Source: an uncultured Clostridia bacterium
Lineage (GTDB): Bacteria > Bacillota > Clostridia > TANB77 > CAG-508
Direction of reading: 5' to 3'
DNA length: 64,000 nucleotides
NCBI GenBank assembly: GCA_934157035.1
Contig: CAKPHG010000001.1
Coordinates: 1 to 64,000 of the forward strand
The position numbers and the translations under genes are program-made. Of this stretch, positions 1 to 7,690 are shown piece by piece (position 1 is the first letter of the stretch; the number at the start of each line of letters is the position of its first letter). The notes under the pieces were generated by a model. It did no database searches and had not been told where the DNA came from. It saw nothing but the letters and a program-made list of their open reading frames with translations.

Positions 1-1325
1 TGGCTTGTATACGGAAACATATCTACTGGTTGTATATTACCAATTTCATAATTTTCACTAAATAACTTCATATCTCTTACCATAGTTGCAGGATTACAAC
101 TAATATAAACTACCTTTTTAGGCTTAACTGCCAAAATATTATTAATTGTATTGTTATCTAATCCCTTACGTGGAGGATCTACTATTATTACATCAGGATA
201 AATTTGTTTCTTCTCCATTAAATTAGAAAATATCTTAGGTGCATCTCCTGCAAAAAATTCTATATTTTCAACATTATTAATTTTGGCATTTTCTTTTGCA
301 TCTTCGATTGCTTGCTCTACAATTTCTATCCCATACACTTTTTTAACATAGCTTGAAGCAAAAATTCCTATTGTTCCAATTCCACAATATAAATCAAATA
401 ATATGTCATCTTTGCTTAAGTCTGCCATTTCTATTGCTGTATTGTATAAAACTTCTGCTTGTACTGGATTTACTTGGTAAAATGACATTGGAGAGATTTT
501 AAATGTATAATCTCCCAATATGTCATAAATATATCCATCTCCATGAAGAATTATATTTTCATAACCTAGTATTACATTTGTGTTCTTCATATTTATATTT
601 TTTACAATTGTCTTTACATTGTATTGTCTTACAAGCATTTCAACAAGTTCTGTTTCATAAGGTATTTTTTTACCATTTACGACTAATATACACATTATTT
701 CGTGTGTACGAATTCCTACTTTTATTACAATATGGCGAATTAGCCCCTCTAATGTCTCTTCATTATACACTGGTATATTTTTTTCTATTATAAATTTTTG
801 AATGGAAAATGCTATTTTTTGTGCTTCTATGTTTTGAATAAAACATTCTTTTATTCCTATAATTTCATGTGTTCTTTGTGCAAAGACTCCTACTTGTATT
901 TCGCCTTGTCTATTTATTCCTACTGGAAATTGTGCTTTATTTCTATAATTATATGGGTTGCCCATTCCTATTGTTTTTTGCACATTTATCTTTTTATCTA
1001 AAGTTTTATTAACTAAATTCTGCACCATTTCTTGTTTTATATTTAATGTTTCTTCATAATCAATATGTCTTAAATCACAACCTCCACATCTTTTATATGT
1101 ACTGCAATCCTCTTCCACTCTGAGAGGAGATTTTTCTAGTATTTCTACTACTTTTCCATATCCATAAGAAGAAAGTACTTTCACTATGATTATTTTTACT
1201 TTTTCGCCTTTCATGGCATATGGAACAAATATGGTAAAGTCATTTATTTTAGTAATGCCTTCTCCATTCATTCCATAATCTATAATGTCTACAATATATT
1301 CTTCATTCTTTTTTATTTTTTCCAT
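1..1325 (-). CDS. rlmCD: 23S rRNA (uracil-5-)-methyltransferase, RumA/RlmCD type (3' end outside window)
   Basis: SAM-dependent enzyme that makes 5-methyluridine in 23S rRNA. The translated 441 residues begin with a TRAM-like RNA-binding domain (about 1-60). Cysteines 74, 80 and 83 (CSTYKRCGGC) follow, as expected for the family's 4Fe-4S cluster. The C-terminal Rossmann methyltransferase part shows FDLYCGIGTIG, VDPPRKGLD and the nucleophile motif ISCNP. The reading frame is still open at base 1, in the segment that normally reads DMFPxTxHVE, so only about 15 residues should be missing. The start is the ATG preceded by an AAGGAGAA site. Firmicutes use one enzyme (RlmCD) for two uridines, while others have RlmD or TrmFO-like specificity; which uridine is modified here cannot be read from sequence. 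Confidence 0.93.
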   Translation of the reverse strand, partial: MEKIKKNEEYIVDIIDYGMNGEGITKINDFTIFVPYAMKGEKVKIIIVKVLSSYGYGKVVEILEKSPLRVEEDCSTYKRCGGCDLRHIDYEETLNIKQEMVQNLVNKTLDKKINVQKTIGMGNPYNYRNKAQFPVGINRQGEIQVGVFAQRTHEIIGIKECFIQNIEAQKIAFSIQKFIIEKNIPVYNEETLEGLIRHIVIKVGIRTHEIMCILVVNGKKIPYETELVEMLVRQYNVKTIVKNINMKNTNVILGYENIILHGDGYIYDILGDYTFKISPMSFYQVNPVQAEVLYNTAIEMADLSKDDILFDLYCGIGTIGIFASSYVKKVYGIEIVEQAIEDAKENAKINNVENIEFFAGDAPKIFSNLMEKKQIYPDVIIVDPPRKGLDNNTINNILAVKPKKVVYISCNPATMVRDMKLFSENYEIGNIQPVDMFPYTS

Positions 1326-1460
1326 TTGTATTCTCCTTAAAAATAAGTTATCTCTATTTTATTATTTATATCATAAAAGTCCTACAAAAACAATTATTTC
1401 TAAAAATTAATATAAAAGAGATTACATATTATATATAACAGTTTTATAAAAAAACAAAAA

Positions 1461-1478
1461 AGTCAGCAAAAGCTGACT
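1461..1478 (-). terminator. Rho-independent terminator of the 242-residue gene
   Basis: A perfect 7-bp stem AGTCAGC/GCTGACT with a four-base loop is followed on the minus strand by a T-rich run. It lies about 45 bases after the stop codon of the gene read from 2251. Confidence 0.8.
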
Positions 1479-1522
1479 CTTTTGTTCAAAGATATGCAAT
1501 GCTTATCTTTGAAACAACTAAC

Positions 1523-2251
1523 TTAATTTTTCTTAATGGAATCCCAGCGTTCTCTCAAAACATTATCCAGAATTTGTTCACCGTTCGAAAGTGGAACCCA
1601 CATATTACGTTCGGTGTAACCTGCGGCACGTAACTCTTCCTTGATTTTGTATCCCTTTGCCACATAAGTTTTTCCGTCACGATAGACAAATACCACTTTT
1701 CCATTGTTGGCACAAAAGTGACCAATAGTAGCATAGTCAACTATCCCGTCAAAATTAACACAAGGATAATGATAAGTCTCATAGCCACGAATCTTCACCT
1801 TTACACCTGTTACAGGTATTTCAAAACAATTTTCAAGTGTTTCTTTTCTGATAGTTCCAATGTGATGCTTATCACAGTAAGAAACACAAGCCTCAGCATT
1901 TTTCTTTCTCCGGTACTGAGAAGCTACCTCACAAAGATCTTCCCATTTTTTCTGTTCATTTTTCGGATAATCTCCATTACTAAATGGAACCCAAAAATCT
2001 TCCTCACGGAAACCTGCAGAACACAGGGAACGTTCGATGATATCCTCGTACGGAGTAATGAAGACCTCATTATTTGAAACAAAGCATACCGTTGAGTTAT
2101 TCATTGCATAGCAACCATTGAACTTCGGTACAAGTTTTGAAACATCGAGGGTTTCCTCTTTTGTGAACTGCGGAAAAACTACAGTCATACCAGAATAACC
2201 CCGAACAGCACTTTCCTTCAAAGAATCCATTTCAATTATGTTGTTAGCCAT
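1523..2251 (-). CDS. Unknown 242-residue protein with an internal duplication
   Basis: I do not recognise this family. The protein is soluble, with no signal peptide or membrane segment. It contains two related modules, about residues 52-107 and 181-238. Each has a beta-rich part and then a near-identical block: CSAGFREEDFWVPFSNG in the first, RAAGYTERNMWVPLSNG in the second. Both end in a Trp-containing helix. The central part is rich in Cys and His but shows no clear metal motif. The gene stands alone, with its own consensus promoter, AGGAGG site and terminator. Its base composition is clearly less A+T-rich than its neighbours and its codons are more balanced, which suggests horizontal acquisition. 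The thyA2/HIT pair near 54-56 kb has a similar look. Confidence 0.75.
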   Translation of the reverse strand: MANNIIEMDSLKESAVRGYSGMTVVFPQFTKEETLDVSKLVPKFNGCYAMNNSTVCFVSNNEVFITPYEDIIERSLCSAGFREEDFWVPFSNGDYPKNEQKKWEDLCEVASQYRRKKNAEACVSYCDKHHIGTIRKETLENCFEIPVTGVKVKIRGYETYHYPCVNFDGIVDYATIGHFCANNGKVVFVYRDGKTYVAKGYKIKEELRAAGYTERNMWVPLSNGEQILDNVLRERWDSIKKN

Positions 2252-2340
2252 TTTTTTGTCCTCCTTAATAATTATTATTGTCGATCATCATGAAGCTCAT
2301 GCTAACATGGAGATCATTTGTAAAAAATGGTTTCATATAA

Positions 2341-2369
2341 AGTATATCATATTTACATAAAAAAGTCAA
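2341..2369 (-). promoter_or_regulatory. SigA-type promoter of the 242-residue gene
   Basis: On the minus strand TTGACT and TATACT are separated by 17 bases. A leader of roughly 85 bases follows, with a short CATGA/TCATG hairpin, and then AAGGAGGAC before the ATG. Confidence 0.75.
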
Positions 2370-2595
2370 AAGAGTCTCACTTTTAAGATTTTTTGTTTAT
2401 GTTGTTTTTATTATGCTAAAACATAAAATAAACTTGAGTATTTGTTTTTTGGTACAGGCATTCTTTAATATTGTGTTTTTATAAAAGTTATAAATTTTCA
2501 AGTAATTATTTGGAAAACATAAAAGAACTGTTAAAGTGTTAAAGACAAAGGAAAGGTACAAAGACACTTTACCTCTGATATTTCTTTTTCATCTA
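2370..2595. other. Intergenic stretch, no gene seen
   Basis: A+T-rich spacer between the promoter at 2341-2369 and the end of the decayed ycaO locus. No convincing coding frame, RNA or repeat is visible. Confidence 0.5.
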
Positions 2596-3833
2596 TTAGA
2601 ACTCCTTTTTGCTTTTTATATAATCACTATATTTTTGTACAAGTTTATTATTTATTTTTTTCCAGAGTTTATATTTACACTTTTTCCTTGCAGGGCATTT
2701 CTTACAATTTGGACATTGTGGCGCTTTTATTTTCTTCAAAAACACATCCGTATTAAATACAATATAATTTACTTCGTTTATTTTTTACTTTTAGATTTTT
2801 TACTAATTACATCTTTTAGCTCATTTAAATAAATTTTTTCAAATTGGTCGATATCACTTTTTAATTTTTCGTCTATGTATTCAATAGTTTCTTCATATCT
2901 TTTTAAGTTTATTAAATAAATAATAAAAACGTAAAAATAATCCAAAGCAAAATACTCACCTTCTATCAAGCAATTTATCCCCATCAGATTACTAGGTTTA
3001 ATTAAATCCATATATTTTATATTTTTTGAACATTCATAAAATATTTTCTCAAACTCTATATTTTCTTGTTTTTCAAATAGATTGAAATATATATTTTTAA
3101 TTTTCTTCATATTAGCAGAAATTTTTAGATTAATTGGTTTAATAGTTTCTATTTCTGAAAAATTTGGAATATAAACCTTAAATGTATTAAATCCCATCAT
3201 TGAATAATCTTTAATATATATATTCATTTTATTTTTCTTTGCAATCTCTAGGATAGTTTTTAATACTTCCTTATTACCTTTTACATTCTTAAAAGGAAGA
3301 TCTTTTATATCTATTTCATTATCTACAAACATACTATTGGGATGAATACCAGCATTTGATGAATAACATTTCAACCAATTATTTTGTAAAAATTCTTCAC
3401 CATATTCTTCTTTATATTTTTCATAACCATTATTTATATTTTTCATCTTTGCTTCAATGTTTTCTTTTTTTAACTCTTGAAATGCTTCTGTAATACATCT
3501 TTGTAAGGCAATATTAAAATTTGGATTCGAACCAACCGTAAATAAATATTTTGTGTTTCCTTTAAGTAGCATAAGACCAACAACAGGGAATTTACCACCT
3601 AATGAGCAATCTTTTATTTTATATTCAAATCCCATGTTTTTCAACTCTCTTAATTGCTCACTTATCGGATATTGTTCTAAGTTTTTTATCATAATATTTT
3701 TTACTTTTATTTCTTCAAACATTATTTTTTTATAACAATATCTTTCAAATATTTCGCAAATTCCTTGTACTAATGCTTCTTTCTTTGAGTTTTCTGAGCA
3801 AAGACCATTAGAATGCGTTAAAAAATTAATTAA
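2596..3833 (-). pseudogene. YcaO-family cyclodehydratase-like remnant (N-terminal half missing, frameshifted tail)
   Basis: YcaO proteins use ATP to activate peptide amides; members make azoles or thioamides in RiPPs, and E. coli YcaO is linked to S12 modification. The open frame from 3833 to 2778 aligns by eye with the second half of E. coli-type YcaO: HSNGLCSENS, then EALVQGICEIFERYC, CSLGGKFPVVGL, GSNPNFNIALQRCITEAFQ and IKDYSMMGFNTFKVYIPNFS. The first ATP-binding motif region, about 190 residues, is absent, and an in-frame TGA lies just upstream of the homology. The first ATG (3722) cuts into the domain. At an A-run near 2785 the frame stops. A one-base change opens another frame, 2596 to about 2777, that reads a basic Cys-rich tail with CPNCKKCPARKKC. 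The gene therefore looks truncated 5' and possibly frameshifted 3'. It follows the dikinase and peptide ORF on the same strand. Confidence 0.75.
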
Positions 3834-3839
3834 TCATAA

Positions 3840-3865
3840 GAGAAGCCTATTCAATTAGACTTCTC
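3840..3865 (-). terminator. Hairpin between the peptide ORF and the ycaO remnant
   Basis: A ten-pair stem with one mismatch (GAGAAG..CTA on one arm) and a six-base loop lies 9 bases after the peptide stop. The following minus-strand sequence is T-rich but has no clean U-run at once, so termination could be partial. It may separate a small precursor from a downstream gene. Confidence 0.45.
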
Positions 3866-3874
3866 ATGTTTTAC

Positions 3875-3994
3875 TTAGTCTTGGCAATAGTTTCCGTCTA
3901 ATTCTCTAATCATTGTTTTGTCATTTGCCTTTTCATTAATGACCATTAATGGAGACTTTTTACTTTTCAAAATCTTCTTTATAGCTTTTATCAT
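3875..3994 (-). CDS. Putative 39-residue peptide, candidate modified-peptide precursor
   Basis: A small ORF starts two bases after the stop of the dikinase gene, so translation could be coupled to it. The peptide has a strongly basic first part (MIKAIKKILKSKKS), a middle VINEKAND segment and an acidic end, MIRELDGNYCQD, with one Cys near the C-terminus. This leader-like to core-like layout, and its place between a PEP-dikinase-like gene and a ycaO remnant, resemble a RiPP precursor. No separate Shine-Dalgarno site at a good distance is present; AAGG touches the ATG. A chance ORF or the tail of a lost gene remains possible. No known precursor family was recognised. Confidence 0.4.
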   Translation of the reverse strand: MIKAIKKILKSKKSPLMVINEKANDKTMIRELDGNYCQD

Positions 3995-3996
3995 CC

Positions 3997-5754
3997 TTAA
4001 TCACATCTTTTTCTTTTTTTTGTTTTTTCATATATTCTACTTGAACATACTTCACCTGTAGTACCATTTACATAGATTTCATTTTCGTCTCGTAAAGCCT
4101 TTAAAGCCTTCCTTCCAACTCCAGTTACACAAGGAATTCCTAATTCTCTAGCAATAATAGCTGAATGGCATAACAGTCCTCCTACAGCTGTAACCAAACC
4201 AGATGATCTAGACATAATATCTAGCCAATCTGGATCTGTAAACATTGATATTAATATATCTCCATCATTCCATTTTTCTATATCTTTTAAATTTCTATAA
4301 TAAGCTGATTTTCCTATTACTTCTCCTGTTGATGCTGGAGAACCTACAAAGATTTCTTCATCAGAATTTGTTAAAGTTTTATTTTTCTCCATAGAAACTT
4401 CTCTTGTAACAGGTCTGTATTGCAATAATATCAATTCTCCATCTATAACACACCACTCCATATCAGCCGTGTCTCCATTAAACTTAGCTAGTGCGTTTTG
4501 AATATCTAATAATTGCTTTCCTATATAATCGTTAGTTTTTATTCCATCTTGTGTACCATTAGTTCTATTCCATTCTTCTCTTATTGGAGTCTCTTTTCCA
4601 GAAACTAATTTTTCGCCATTTCCTTTTGTCCATTCTAAAATACCTTTATCTTCACTTTGTCCTATCCAAACTCCTGATATTTCTGGCTCAATAAATTCTT
4701 GTATTATAACATTCATATTTGGTTGTTGTAAGTTATTTATTTCAATATATTTTTTTACCCTATCATTCTTTACAGATTGCTTTACATCTCTTACTCTATC
4801 TATAATATTTTTCTTTTCAACATTTAAATATGAATCAAACATTCCAGCAAAAGAGTGTATTCCACCATCTTCTGCATTAGCAGAACTTCTAACAGCATAT
4901 TTTTTATTTTCATCAAGTAAATTTTTAATTTCATTGTCTTCTATTTCAACATAATAAGGTATAACATAAGTTTTAGGTATCTTAATTTCACTTGCTCTTA
5001 ATTTTGCCAATCCCAATGCTTTTCCACCTATCATATTTTTCAATTCGTCTTCCAAACCTGATTCATAAAGCTTTGCTAAATATTCTATTGGTACAATTTT
5101 CATTTTTTTCAAATCTTCTTTTGCTCTTTTTACTAGTGTTTTTTTATGTATTAACATTAGGTTTTGATCTGGTTCATCTATATATTCTAATTCTAATGGA
5201 TAAAGAGGTCTAATTCGTTTCATAGAATAAAGTCTTTGTTCATCTTGCCATTTTTTCATTACCAAATACTTTTTCATTTCTTCATCATTAGATAATTGTA
5301 GATTCTGTTCTTTTAATATCGTTTTTCCATCGACTGATAAATATGCTCTATCTATCTTTTTAACAATATCTAGATAATCTTTTCCATATTTCTTTTTTAT
5401 ATCTTCTATTATTTTTTCACTAAATGAACTATTTTCATTTAGTGCTTCTACTAAGCAAAAATACGCCAAACCTCGTAATGAATAATTTACTTTCTTTTCA
5501 TATTCTTTTGCCTTATCTCTCAATTTAAATTGTCTTTCTGCCTTTGCTCTCAGCATTTGAAATAATTCGTCTATTTCTTTTGCAGTTCTTTCTTTGCTAA
5601 CATACTCAATTATAGAATTTACTTCATTCATATAATCACTATCATGTATAGCTTCCATTAAATTTCTGAAATAAAATGTTTCAGCATCTTTTGTTATAAA
5701 GTTGTCCACTTTTTCTTTAAAAAGTTTAAAATCCTCTACACTAACTTTTCTCAT
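3997..5754 (-). CDS. PEP-synthase/pyruvate phosphate dikinase-like enzyme with an unusual N-terminal domain
   Basis: This 585-residue protein has the ATP-grasp nucleotide-binding domain of PEP synthase and PPDK: GGKALGLAKL near 243, then YAVRSSANAEDGGIHSFAGM near 286, IIQEFIEPEISGVWIG, and DMEWCVIDGELILLQYRPVT. A C-terminal swivelling domain carries the phospho-histidine motif GGLLCHSAIIARELGIPCV (His530). The PEP/pyruvate TIM barrel is absent. Residues 1-230 form a charged helical region I do not recognise. The domain order resembles rifampicin phosphotransferase, where a third domain binds the acceptor, so an ATP-driven phosphorylation of an unknown acceptor is likely. It starts after TTAGGAGAAAAGT. 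A 39-codon ORF precedes it; a peptide ORF and the ycaO remnant follow. That context suggests accessory or natural-product chemistry rather than central carbon metabolism. Confidence 0.75.
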   Translation of the reverse strand: MRKVSVEDFKLFKEKVDNFITKDAETFYFRNLMEAIHDSDYMNEVNSIIEYVSKERTAKEIDELFQMLRAKAERQFKLRDKAKEYEKKVNYSLRGLAYFCLVEALNENSSFSEKIIEDIKKKYGKDYLDIVKKIDRAYLSVDGKTILKEQNLQLSNDEEMKKYLVMKKWQDEQRLYSMKRIRPLYPLELEYIDEPDQNLMLIHKKTLVKRAKEDLKKMKIVPIEYLAKLYESGLEDELKNMIGGKALGLAKLRASEIKIPKTYVIPYYVEIEDNEIKNLLDENKKYAVRSSANAEDGGIHSFAGMFDSYLNVEKKNIIDRVRDVKQSVKNDRVKKYIEINNLQQPNMNVIIQEFIEPEISGVWIGQSEDKGILEWTKGNGEKLVSGKETPIREEWNRTNGTQDGIKTNDYIGKQLLDIQNALAKFNGDTADMEWCVIDGELILLQYRPVTREVSMEKNKTLTNSDEEIFVGSPASTGEVIGKSAYYRNLKDIEKWNDGDILISMFTDPDWLDIMSRSSGLVTAVGGLLCHSAIIARELGIPCVTGVGRKALKALRDENEIYVNGTTGEVCSSRIYEKTKKRKRCD

Positions 5755-5767
5755 ACTTTTCTCCTAA

Positions 5768-5887
5768 TTATATATCAATTATTTTATCTCTTTTTAATGT
5801 AATTAACATTTCCTTTGTTTCATTATAAAGTTTAGGTTTAATTTTTGCAATATATTCTCCTGTATAATTTCCATCAATATAATTCAT
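5768..5887 (-). CDS. 39-codon ORF upstream of the dikinase gene, perhaps truncated by the IS
   Basis: The ORF begins MNYIDGNYTGEYIAKIKP and ends in TLKRDKIIDI, 13 bases before the dikinase start. The pattern of alternating polar and non-polar residues suggests beta strands. I do not recognise it, and no good ribosome binding site precedes the ATG. Its 5' end lies 9 bases from the presumed left end of the insertion sequence, so it may be the C-terminal stub of a gene whose front was lost or separated. Confidence 0.4.
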   Translation of the reverse strand: MNYIDGNYTGEYIAKIKPKLYNETKEMLITLKRDKIIDI

Positions 5888-5954
5888 TTATGATAATGTC
5901 TTAATTTTAAAATTTATGATATAAGTAACTCAGGTAAAACTATCGGAGGTTCTT

Positions 5955-7350
5955 ATGAGAAAGGTAGAATTAAGAATGAATGAAGAATATAAGTATAAAA
6001 TTATAAAAAAATTAGTAGAAACAAATGGTAATAAACAAAGAGCTGCAGTAAAACTTAAACGATCTATTAGACAAATCGATAGAATGATAGCTGGTTATAA
6101 AGATTTTAGAAAGGAATTTTTTATACACGGAAATCGTGGTAGAAAACCAGCAAAAGCCTTTACGGAAGATTTTAAGACTGAAATTGAACTATTATATACT
6201 TCTAAATATTTTGATTGTACTTATACAGATTTTAAAGAATATTTAGAAACTAGAGAAAACATAGAAATATCTGTAGACGAAGCAAGAGTAATCCTGAGAG
6301 ATAAATATATTTTCTCTCCTCGAACTCATAAATCTACAAAAAAGAATTTTAGAAAAAAGCTAGAAGAAGATATGAAGAAAGCTAGTAAAAAAGAAAAAGA
6401 AATATTAAAAATTAAATTAGTGTTATCTGAAGATGCTCATCCAAGACAATCTAGGTGCCAATATTTTGGAGAAGAACTTCAAATGGATGCTTGTATTCAT
6501 TTATGGTTTGGAAAAGAAAAAACAGCCCTTCACGCTGCAATAGATGATGCTACTGGACAAGTTGTTGGTCTATATTTTGATAAAGAAGAAACTTTAAATG
6601 GCTATTATAATATAACTCATCAAATCTTATCAAAATATGGTATTCCATATCTAATTAAAACAGATAAGAGAACAGTATTTGAATATAAAAAGAAAGCATC
6701 CTCTAAAGTTGAAGAATATACTTTCACTCAATATGCCTATGCTTGTAAACAACTAGGCATACAAATTGAAACTAGTTCTGTACCGGAGTTTAAACCTCGA
6801 GTAGAAAGACTATTTCAAACCTTACAACAGCGTCTCCCACAGGCATTAAGGTTAGCACAAATCACTACCATTGATGAAGCTAACACTTTTTTAAAAACAT
6901 ACATAACCCAATACAATAACAAGTTTGCTTTGTGTATAAATAATAACAAATCTGTCTTCGAAAATCAACCCAGTGAAGAAAAAATAAATCTTACATTAGC
7001 TGTATTGTGTAAAAGAGTAATAGATAGTGGGCATTCAATAAAATAAAATAAAATATAATAAACACTACTATAGACTTATAAATAAGTCTGGAAAACCTAT
7101 CTATTTCAATAAAGGTACAAAGTGTATAGTAATAAAAGCATTAGACGGAAGTTTATTTGCAACAGTAGATGAGTCAATATTTGCTTTAGAAGAAATACCT
7201 GAAGTACAAGCAAAATCAGTAAATTTTGATGATGTTGAAGAAATAAAAGAAAGAAAAATATATATTCCAAAAATGATACATCCATGGAAAGGAAAATCAT
7301 TTGAGGAATTTATAAAGGCACAAAAACATCGTATAGAAAATGTCGCATAA
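5955..7350 (+). pseudogene. IS1202-type transposase, frameshifted near 7045-7070
   Basis: The enzyme would cut and join IS ends. The first 363 codons carry an N-terminal helix-turn-helix (GNKQRAAVKLKRSIRQIDRM) and a DDE-type core with QMDACIHLWFG, HAAIDDATGQVVGLYFD, LIKTDKRTVF and SVPEFKPRVERLFQTLQQRL. That reading stops at 7046 after SGHSIK. The normal C-terminal part continues in the next forward frame from about 7072 (RLINKSGKPIYFNKGTKC) to the stop at 7350 (RIENVA). The join lies in a short tandem run of AAAAT units, so slippage is the probable cause. The start ATG follows CGGAGGTTCTT. Programmed frameshifting is known in some IS families, but no classic slippery heptamer stands out here. 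Confidence 0.8.
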
Positions 7351-7356
7351 AAATAC

Positions 7357-7378
7357 ATCATCCTTTCGTTTGGATGAT
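7357..7378 (+). terminator. Hairpin after the transposase
   Basis: ATCATCC and GGATGAT pair around TTTCGTTT directly after the transposase stop and are followed by TTTAAT. Confidence 0.6.
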
Positions 7379-7403
7379 TTTAATATTGTTTTAGACAACA
7401 AAA

Positions 7404-7435
7404 AAATCAACCAGATTTTATTTTCTGATTGATTT
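7404..7435 (-). terminator. Terminator downstream of tRNA-Leu
   Basis: A 12-bp stem with one mismatch (AAATCAACCAGA arm) is followed on the minus strand by TTTTTT. It lies about 40 bases beyond the tRNA 3' end. Confidence 0.65.
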
Positions 7436-7473
7436 CATATCTACTGTTCAAAAATCTCGAACAGATACGTCAT

Positions 7474-7556
7474 TGGTGCGGATGAGAGGACTTGAACCCC
7501 CACCCTTTCGGACTAGATCCTAAGTCTAGCGCGTCTGCCAGTTTCGCCACATCCGC
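7474..7556 (-). tRNA. tRNA-Leu (anticodon UAG)
   Basis: The acceptor stem GCGGATG/CATCCGC closes the gene. The anticodon arm CTAGA-CTTAGGA-TCTAG gives anticodon TAG, reading CUA and other CUN leucine codons. The TPsiC arm contains GGTTCAAGTCC. A long variable arm (GTCCGAAAGGGT region) fits a class II tRNA. The 3' CCA is encoded. Confidence 0.93.
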
Positions 7557-7690
7557 ATTTCCTATCGACAATATTTATATTAGCACATTTTCCTCTTTAT
7601 TGTCAATAGGTATTTTCATTTTTTTGCTTTCATTTTTGCATTTTATTTTAAATTTATATAGTCATCTTTTAGAAACTTTTTATACTGAAA

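Larger units (their letters stand above)
5897..7397 (+). mobile_element. IS1202-type (ISNCY group) insertion sequence, boundaries provisional
   Basis: The transposase and its terminator are bounded by a left TGTCTTAATTTTAAAAT and a right end that reads TGTCTAAAACAATATTAAAA on the opposite strand. Both begin TGTCT and share an imperfect inverted repeat. No target duplication is obvious. It sits between the decayed ycaO/dikinase locus and tRNA-Leu. Confidence 0.55.

Noticed and set aside
2536..2832. Plus-strand 98-codon hydrophobic ORF
   Set aside because: It overlaps the minus-strand ycaO tail. Its hydrophobic composition is what the complement of Lys-rich A+T-rich coding DNA gives.
7101..7361. 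Minus-strand ORFs inside the IS
   Set aside because: They are shadows of the shifted C-terminal part of the transposase, which carries clear homology on the plus strand.
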